Below, piece by piece: positions 56,098-64,000 of a DNA stretch of 64,000 bases. Under the pieces are notes generated by a model. That model did no database searches. It saw nothing but the letters and a program-made list of their open reading frames with translations, and was not told the DNA's origin. A program made the position numbers and the translations under genes. The stretch comes from Stenopsyche tienmushanensis (lineage: Eukaryota; Arthropoda; Insecta; Trichoptera; Stenopsychidae), in NCBI GenBank assembly GCA_008973525.1, contig WACJ01000114.1, positions 930,001-994,000 of the forward strand. Direction: 5' to 3'. Every line of letters begins with the position of its first letter. Position 1 is the stretch's first letter.

Positions 56098-56603
56098 GAA
56101 GAATTTCACTTTGCAACGATAACAGCATTGTCTTTCGTTGCCATCTATATCGTTTTGAAATCGCCTCACCGAAAGGGTCAACCTGAAATAGGAAAGCACT
56201 CTGTCTCGAGTTCGCTCAGGTAAGTTTCACGTGGACAGGGAGACACCCTCAATTGATGTAGAAGCGAATCCGAGATACACTCCAGAAAGCCCTTTCCAGT
56301 AGAATCAAAAAGGTCATCTAGAGTAGTTTTCCACCATTTCCCAAATAAAACTACTCAGTCTTTACAAACATCTCACATTTCTTATTGAGACGATCGCGAA
56401 AGCTTTCGTCAATACGTTCATTCAGGATACCCGCTGGGTGAGCGTTCTAAATGAAACTCGGTGGTAATGCTACCTTCAATATCGAGAAAATGAGAAGGTG
56501 AATAAATGATACAGACGAAGTAACCCCTTCCTGTGAATGGATATTGAAAAGGCCCATAGTTCCGCAGTGGACTGTTTGTGGCTGCACTATGATGATGATG
56601 ATA
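56098..56603 (+). mobile_element. GAT-tailed retroposon, copy 6 (longest)
   Basis: The most complete copy, about 505 bp: 5' start GAAGAATTTCACTTTGCAAC...AACAGCATTGTCTTTC, body, GCAGTGGACTGTTTGTGGCTGC and a tail of ATG repeats at about 56589-56602. It fixes the family's length and orientation. No A or B box of a Pol III promoter is obvious at the 5' end, so a LINE-derived origin is as likely as a SINE. Confidence 0.78.
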
Positions 56604-57864
56604 TATGAAATCAAAGTGTAGAATCAAACTCAAAAACTGTCTAACATAGAGCCCAATAATACTGTTCTGTTTTTAAGAAAATAACTGCACTCATTCCATT
56701 AAATAAAAACTAATTACCGAAAACATTACAAGAAGATCGATTTTGACCAATATTTGACCAAGAAATGTTTGTATAAAAGTTGAATGTACGAGTCGACTAT
56801 TCGAAGTTTGGTGGCCAAATTTGAGTCAACTGGTTTGATAAATAATTATCCAACGCCCATATATCACTGAAACGCAATACCTGTTATAAACAACGTTGAT
56901 GTGCCTAAGTGTGTACGGAAAAACTCGAGGCGGTCTATTTCCCATCGTTCATAAGAGACTTCAATTTGACCAATTTTGCTTTGACCATTGGGGCTTATAC
57001 ACTATATTAAAAACACTCGATCGCTTTGCTACAAATATCATACTTGGTTTATAGCAAATCTTTGTCTTTGTATTAAGCGCTTTTTTCTTGTAACAAAAAC
57101 TTCCATATAGGGCTAGTTGATGACCCTGGCTACGAGGGGGTTAGTGGCGAGGGTTGGCAATGGTATTAACGGCGGTGGTTGTCCATTACCGCGGCCTCGC
57201 TGACAGCCGATGTTTAGTCGCAGTAAATATTCCCAGCTTCGGAAGGAGACAGGAACTCGCGGCTGAGTTATTGCGACCTTTGCGGGCGCTCACCTGCATC
57301 ACCCACCACCCCACACCCACCTGCGATAATTTTAAATTATTGAAGTATAACCACAAACATATACTGACGCAAATTTCCCCGTCGATAATTTTAATACTCG
57401 TCTAATCTCTTTAGTTTTATTAAATCGCTTAACAGTTGACTTTCAGTCAAGTATGTTGTGTACTCACTCGACTGCAATGTATTTATGCTCAGCTTTCATA
57501 CTAAGAATGACAACCAGGCTTAAGAGGAGATATATTTTGTGCCTTGAATAAAAAAACGTTTGACTATTTCGCAACATTTCATTCATTTGGAAGAACATTA
57601 ATGGATTCTCTTTTGGTTCATAAAAAATGATGGTTGCAGAGGCGGACTTATCAGTTTACATATCATATATTAAAAGGTCTGTCTATGAAACCATTGTAAA
57701 ATTTCATAAAATTGAAAATATTATAAATCCAAACTTATAATTTAAAAAAATGCATCGACACATCAATATTAAATGATTTCGAATTACGAAATATAATATT
57801 AGCATTTACATAAAATAAATAATAGATATTGTATCAATGTAATGATTTCACAGTGTAAGTCTGA
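56604..57864. other. intergenic DNA with a GC-rich island
   Basis: At about 57125-57330 GC content rises sharply (GGCGGTGGTTGTCCATTACC, GCGGGCGCTCACCTGCATC). The open frame there (57154-57405 +) has no domain. CACCTG E-boxes are present. A candidate regulatory element; the rest is AT-rich. Confidence 0.4.
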
Positions 57865-58340
57865 ATGATGCCTTCAAGGATTGCACGGACGAATTTGTAA
57901 GATTGTTGATCATAATTAATAGATTTGTTTAAAAAAATGCTTTCACCATTCACCATTGGCATCAATCAATTACTTTTTCATTGGAGGCAAATCGCTTTTC
58001 CTGGATCATTCTTTTTAGTTCTACAAACAGGTAGTAATCGCTAGAAGCCAGATCCGGAGAATACGGTGGACGAGGAAGCAATTCAAAGTGCAATTCGTGC
58101 AATTTTGTCATTGTTGCGATAGTATTGTGACACAGTGCATTGTCTTGACGAAAGAACACTTTTTTCCTTCTTCATTTAGGGTCATTTTTTATGCAATTCC
58201 TTCCGTCAAATGCACCAATAATGCAATATATAATAATATTTATTAATGGTTCTTCCTTTCTCAAAATAATCGATGAATACCACATGCACATCCCAAAATA
58301 CGGAAGAAAAACCCCTTTTATTGAATGATGTGTTAAATTC
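57865..58340 (-). pseudogene. mariner transposase C-terminal pseudogene
   Basis: The minus strand first reads FSSVFWDVHVVFIDYFEKGR (the block with the second catalytic Asp). After a shift it reads FFRQDNALCHNTIATM, LHELHFELLPRPPYSPDLAS, SDYYLFVELKRMIQEKRFAS, the strongly conserved last third of mauritiana-type mariner transposases. Stops and a frameshift inactivate it. It is better preserved than the copy at 49790. Confidence 0.85.
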
Positions 58341-61213
58341 AACTGAGAAAATGTTCAATAGCTATGGCTTACGTCCGATAACGGATACGTGAAGACAAAT
58401 TCTCCTCAAATGGTATATCCTATTAAATTTGTATTGGTCCATCGTTTATATGTTTTGTAGCAGATATGCAATCAAACGCTCATTTTTTCCACAAAATTTG
58501 AGATGTCTTCAATAACGAATGGTATATAAGTCTACGTATTTCGAAATGAACAAAGAGCGACTCTGATCCCGTCGTATGATTCGCCCTTAGATGGCGAGTT
58601 GTAAATCCTCCCCTGAGCAAGCAGGCGGAAAGAGAAAGCTTTCGGCGGTATTATCTTGGATGTAAATGGAAGAGGAGGAGCAGATAGATCTGGCGAGGGG
58701 AGACCAGCTCGACGATCATGCACGCCCCATTAAAACATCCCCGCTTCAACTATCAACTACAATACACTTGTTATGTACGGTGCATGAAAACCTTTACATC
58801 ATTACTGTAATCAAATGCAACCCCTATTGGAATGCATGCAAAATTCACAAATAAAAATGTATTCCATTCGTGCAATTTATTTATAACATTGTGATTTGAT
58901 TACCGAAAAATCACATTATACAAAAATTTTAAAACCTAAACGAAAATCTCGATTATTAATATTAAAAAAACATGGATTTCTGAGAACAATTTTAAATTTA
59001 GAGACATAGATTGTTTCGATATAAACGCTTGTCTTGATTGGTTTTTCATCTGAGAATCGTTAATATTATGCTGTACGCTTATGTCATTGAATATTGAGCA
59101 ACTGATGCATTTGAAAGCTTTGAAATATAAGCAATATAGACAATATGGAGAGGTCAAAGAGTTCTATTGTCGCAACCATCGAAATCGCGCTGGTTTAGGG
59201 TGGGTGAATGAAATGGGGGTATGAACTTCCACCAACCCACCCCCAAGTCGTCGCTTCCTGTGCACGGAGCGACTTCCGCCTGCAGGGATGCCGACGTCAG
59301 TTCATCATTCGCGACTGTATTAACTGTCTTAATTATAATACATATTTACTCGAAACTCCCTCGTTACTTGGACCCTCCAAAATTTGAATTTCACAAGATT
59401 CATACCTAATTTTCACAAGCGGATAAATAATTTTCATTGTATTCAAATATTGAATCGCCCATTTAAAAAAATATAAAATATTCTATCGGTTTTGGATTTA
59501 GAAGCATCTATGTAAAAATAAATAATTTACCAGCTTTCTCTTGAGTAAGATCTTAATTTGTCATTTGAGTATCTCTTTGATCTGGCTTTTGTTCGTTTCT
59601 ATTATATCCTAAGTATTCCAAATTATATCCATCACTTTTGTCTTGAACCTGGGACAAATACTGACATTCGGCTCTTGATATGCGCAATTTCCTATTATGA
59701 TTCACTATTTCGTGACATATAGGCAGAGAATATGGCCTAGTGTTTCAATTGAAGGATTCAACCACGATTTATACATGCCGCGTAAAAATGAAGCCGTGTA
59801 TTTTAAAGGATGAACTTTGATTTTTTTTATAAATCCCTTGAATTACGCGGTGGCTCAAAAGCTTTTTGAGGTCTAATACTTCTCAAAAATCTTTTGGTTT
59901 AATATAAATAAGAAAAAAAGAAGAATGCATTTCATTGAATGATCAATTTTAGCATTAAATTTAAAGTAAATGTATTTTATTCATAGATCCTCTCCTATAC
60001 ATAAATAATAACATTATCAAATAATCCTTCTCTTAAAATCTCTTATCGTAATCGCATACAATCAATATAAAGAATTGGCGTCTCAAGAAGAAAAAATCTT
60101 GCGTTAAAGAAAGAATAACTTGCTTTAACTGTCATTGAGATAATAGAGATCAAGATCATTAGTCTAAAAAGAGATGGATCACAAGAAAAAATCTTACAGT
60201 AAGAATCAATGAACCAGGCTTGGATATTAAGCTAAATATACAATAAAAAAATTAAATTAAAAGGTTCATGAATGAATTATTTGCAATCAGTGTAACGCAA
60301 AATCATATGCGAATCAAATACTTTAATAGCTGGAGTTGATTATCGATTAATATGTTTAATTTGTTTGAAACACTTTTCAAATCGACGAATATCAGCTGTT
60401 TGTAAAATAAAGCATTATTAAAACATCGTTTAGGATCGCAGCTGGCCAAACGTGAGGGTTAAAAACGCTTAATTTACACATTCGTGTTTCGCACTGTTTC
60501 ACAAATATGATCGCTCGCCCAACCCGACATATTTTGGTCCCCAACATATTCACTCCTGGCTATTGTTTGCTTTTGATAAAATGAATTTTATTTTCCCAGA
60601 GGTATCTGGTTGTGTTTGCTATGACGTTTTGCTTATCGACTTTCAACCCCCAGGCATTCCCCGTTTAAAATAATACAATGAACCTTTTATTTGCATTCTT
60701 GTCTAATATTCGGTAATTTTATTTGCAGAAAAATGTGTTTTTCATTTGAAAAATTACATTAATTGAAATTAGGGGAATGATAAAATATTATATTTTTTAA
60801 AGGGTAATAGGTAAAATTCATGTAAAAAGCATCCATTAAAATAATATTGCATCGATTTCCATACATTTTGAACAGAGTAGCAACTAGTTTATGAACTAGG
60901 CACTATATTTTTCCCTTTATTTAATTTTTTTTGTTGGAAATAAAATATCGTCGTTCAAAATTGATATAAAATTTTAAATATTTTTTTTAAAATGAATATT
61001 TTTAAATTTTGATAAAAAAAATGACAGAATCATAAATCAATTGATTGACGATCTCTGTGATTTTTTTAATGGCAAAATTGATTTCGAAAATCAAGAAATA
61101 TAATCTAAAGGAATTGTAAAAACTTTGTGCTATTGTAAAATTATCAATGGAAGCTTGGAACATTATCGACTTTAGTATAAAACCATTTGATGATAATCGA
61201 TAAGATGAACAGT
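58341..61213. other. non-coding DNA with GC-rich patches
   Basis: GC-richer, non-repetitive patches lie at about 58555-58745 (purine-rich GGAAGAGGAGGAGCAG), 59170-59320 and 60420-60660. Frames inside them have no domain. AT-rich spacer lies between. Possible regulatory elements, not demonstrated. Confidence 0.35.
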
Positions 61214-61221
61214 ATGGATAC

Positions 61222-62240
61222 TAGGGAATCCAATCCCGGGATCCCGGTTCCCGGGATCCCGGGATCCCGGACAGTTTTAGGTACTTAAGAATCCCGGGAT
61301 TAGTAAACGTAATCTCGAAAATCCCGGGATTGAAATTTTTATCTAACAGAAATCGTACACCTCACCAACACGATGAAGGCTACTAAATCGAGACATTCCC
61401 GACGAAATCTGGACGCTTGGAAACAGTGGCGTAATTACTAATTGGCGAACTTAGGCGACGCATAGGAGCAGTGACTGTCTAATCTATGTATACATATATA
61501 CAGTACATGTATATTTTTCAAATTGTTATAGTAACCTTTCCCTACCGGTGATGTATTTTCTACACCTCGACGAATAATGGGAATATCGATATGAAATATA
61601 ATAGATACGAGGTTCAGATTTTTTTGTATTCCTCCGTAATATAATTACAAATCACATCAAAGTATTATAGTATATAAGTATTCATCTGCAGCGACGGAAA
61701 TAAATCATTTGTCGGGAATTTTGCGATTTTTAGTCCGTGTCTCAGCAGACAAGAATTTTATCAGTCACATTGATGGTGTTATACGAAAATGAGGGCTCAC
61801 GCGATCATAAACTCGAACTAGCATTTAAATATCTGATGACGATACCTCCAACGAGTGTGGAAGCTGAGCGTGCATTTTCATCAGCAAGTTGTCTGACTTC
61901 CAAAATCAGATCCAGATTAAATGACGAAACACTAATGTTTAATGTTAATGTTACTTCGGGCATATTTTCAAAATAAGATTTGAATTTTTTAGTGTTTTAT
62001 TTATCTATTTTTGAATTGTATTTTTATCTTTTCTTAAATAAATAAAATTCTTTGGCCTTCAAGTGATTTTTTATATTGAACAAATGGACTGATTAGTAAT
62101 TTTTTTTTATCAAATTCATCAAGGTAATTTCTTAAAATATTGAAAATCCCAATCCCGGGATCCCGGGACTGGTCCCGGGATTGTCTAATGGAATCCCGAA
62201 ATCCCGGGATCGAAATTTTGGCTCGGGATTGGATTCCCTA
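61222..62240 (+). mobile_element. hAT element, 1,019 bp, with perfect ends and target duplication
   Basis: The 17-bp terminal repeats TAGGGAATCCAATCCCG are perfect. The 8-bp direct repeat ATGGATAC is perfect at 61214-61221 and 62241-62248. Subterminal regions are crowded with CCCGGGAT repeats on both sides, likely transposase-binding arrays. The interior keeps only the C-terminal dimerisation domain (61737-61976), so it is internally deleted and non-autonomous. The intact ends suggest recent insertion. Confidence 0.93.
61737..61976 (+). pseudogene. hAT transposase C-terminal dimerisation domain
   Basis: The frame contains FKYLMTIPPTSVEAERAFSS and then KIRSRLNDETL, the hAT dimerisation signature (P-x-S-x-x-x-E-R-x-F-S ... 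R-x-R-L). The upstream BED finger and the catalytic core are absent from the element. It stops at 61974-61976. Confidence 0.88.
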
Positions 62241-62449
62241 ATGGATACCACATGAAATTACGCAATATCAACACTGGAATTATGTATATTTCATCATCAG
62301 ATTCTAGCCAAAGATAATGTGTGGATAAATAATACTTATTGATTGTCTGGAAATCAACTTTAACAATTTTGTATCTGAAGATAGTCCTGCAATTATCTTG
62401 GTTTCAAATAAATGGAGTATTATTATTTTATGGAGTTAAAACACGTATT

Positions 62450-62640
62450 TGTATTCTAATTCCAGTGATTCAGAAAGAGTATTCTTACATGTTGAGCTTG
62501 GAGAAAAACCGAGGTCGGAGATTGTGAATGTGAGACAGAGACAGAGAGAGTATTATGCGTACATTGCACGATTGTATAGACCGTTAACCCAAATTTATAT
62601 TGTTTATGTTTACTTGAAGAAATTACCGAATGTTGTGTGA
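62450..62640 (-). mobile_element. TTAA MITE, copy 6 (diverged fragment)
   Basis: It shares the TTCAGAAAGAG, GACAGAGACAGAGAG and ATTGCACGATTGTATAGACC blocks with copies 2-5 but lacks both ends. The open frames here recur across family members at the same place and are not genes. Confidence 0.6.
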
Positions 62641-63125
62641 AAGGGTCCCAATCGAATATACGAATATATTTGCCCTTATTTCAAAATTTGTAAATTTTAA
62701 TATTTATAAAATTAATCGGATATTATTAGTTAGAAATTAGAAAGTTTATTCGTAATAAATCCCAGGAAAATATCACTTATTTAAATTCTTGGATGCATTT
62801 TTGTTTTCAAACTAGTCATCGGGGACTCGGGGAGAAAATGTTGTGTCAATTTCTTCTACTTATTTTAGTGTCAATAACTATTATTGTTATGTATTTTAAT
62901 TTATCAACGAAGAAAACACTTCCAAGCGGTTCAATTTTCGCCTTCTGATAGTTCGTGCGGCACCCACTTATCCAGCATTTTTATCTTCCCTATTTCAACA
63001 TTATTTTTGAAAAGGTTACTTTATTCACTTGTAAATTAAATTCGCCAAATTTGAAAAATAAGTAAAGGAATGTGTAAGCATTTCATAGCCAACTCAAATA
63101 ATTGTTACTAATAATTATAATTATA
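62641..63125. other. AT-rich spacer
   Basis: No feature recognised. Confidence 0.5.
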
Positions 63126-63505
63126 TTCATCATCATCATAATTTTGCAGCCACAGACAGTCCAATGCAGAACTATGGGCCTCTTCAATATCCATTCACAG
63201 GAAGGGATTACACCCATCTTGTCTGTATCATACATTCATCTCCTTATTTGCTCAATATTGAAGGTAGCATTATCATCGAGTTTCATTTAGAACGCTCACC
63301 CAGCGGGTAACCTGAATGAATGTATTGATGAACGCTTTCGAGATCATCTCAATAAGAAATGTGGGATGTTTGTAAAGACTGAATAGTTTTCTTCGAGATA
63401 CAGTGAAAAACTACTCTAGACGACCTTTTTGATTCTACTGGAAAGGGCTTTCTGAAATGCATAGAGTCCAGTCCCTCCATTCCTCGCTAGGATGTTGCCG
63501 GATAA
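63126..63505 (-). mobile_element. GAT-tailed retroposon, copy 7
   Basis: CAT-repeat tail at about 63127-63138, then the GCAGCCACAGACAGTCC block and the body up to TCCAGTCCCTCCATTCC and GTTGCCGG. Collinear with copy 1 and ends near the same place, so both are 5'-truncated relative to copy 6. Confidence 0.77.
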
Positions 63506-64000
63506 TTATATTGATAGTTACAAAATTTGAAAAAAATATTAAGACCTACTGCATCGCCATTGATAAGTACTAACATCCCTAAAATACATTAAAAGCCATT
63601 CGTTCACGAAACTGAAAATTTAAAAATATCAATATATCTTCCTCATGGAATGAATCCCTAAAGTTTTACTATAATATGACGATTTATAAATATATCGCTT
63701 TTCTAGTTAATATATATGGTGGCATACAACAAATGGGACCTCTTTCTTTTCATTAATAATGAACTATGCACGCTTCAGTGTTTATTAAGAGGGCGAATCA
63801 CTAAGCTTAATTGTTTTCAGATGCTATCGAGAGCTACACGACATTTTTTCAATTCATCTGTTCTTTTAAACGATTCAGATAGCAATCGCCAATTTGTTGG
63901 TTGTTAGCCCGTTTTGAGTAAGGTCGTTAAAGCTTGCTTGGGGTCGAGCGATCTGAGTCACTGCAAGTCCAGGTGTTGTGTACAATCAGTGTCTGTTCTC
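63506..64000. other. unassigned right edge
   Basis: Less AT-rich from about 63770 on, with an acceptor-like TTGTTTTCAG at 63810-63820. The window ends too soon to tell whether an exon follows. No domain in the frames present. Confidence 0.3.

Noticed and set aside
1..64000. CRISPR array, bacterial operon or viral integration
   Set aside because: No regularly spaced direct repeats, no bacterial gene structure, and no capsid, envelope or retroviral polyprotein frames were seen.

Overview
The window is AT-rich nuclear DNA of an insect. It has short GT-AG introns, a ZAD-type C2H2 zinc-finger gene (the ZAD domain is arthropod-specific), and mariner, piggyBac, hAT and pogo/Tigger transposons. The order of insect cannot be fixed from the sequence. 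There is no prokaryotic gene, CRISPR array or rRNA/tRNA gene.

Layout. (1) 1-5.0 kb: the 3' end of a piggyBac-like element (transposase C-terminus, terminal repeat, TTAA), two copies of a retroposon with a GAT-repeat tail, and a decayed mariner. (2) 5,000-17,850, minus strand: a complete 16-exon gene for a ZAD plus 15-finger zinc-finger protein. I predict 897 residues with every splice phase matching. Its introns are packed with nested transposons: mariner copies, a TTAA-flanked MITE family, a piggyBac-type non-autonomous element and a SINE. (3) 17,851-18,834: a compact divergent intergenic region. (4) 18,835-30,483, plus strand: a complete 12-exon gene for an MFSD6-like major facilitator transporter, 722 residues predicted, with a small inverted-repeat element in its 3' flank. 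(5) 30.7-44 kb: no host gene seen. It holds AT-rich spacer, a tRNA-like SINE, decayed Tigger elements, hAT MITEs, remnants of transposon-associated ORFs and a GC-rich island at 38.7 kb. (6) 44-64 kb: mostly non-coding with scattered GC-rich patches. It has one probable isolated minus-strand exon near 46.2-46.46 kb, an unrecognised 171-codon ORF at 51.1 kb, more mariner/Tigger/MITE debris, and a young 1,019-bp hAT element with a perfect 8-bp target duplication at 61.2-62.2 kb.

The two host genes are arranged head to head with 984 bp between start codons and may share promoter DNA. Nothing else suggests they act in one pathway. I found no exotic multi-gene system. The most notable items are the internally duplicated exon module of the zinc-finger gene, the datable nested transposon insertions, the orphan ORF and the lone exon. 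All gene models are read by eye from splice signals, phase and domain continuity, with no transcript evidence.
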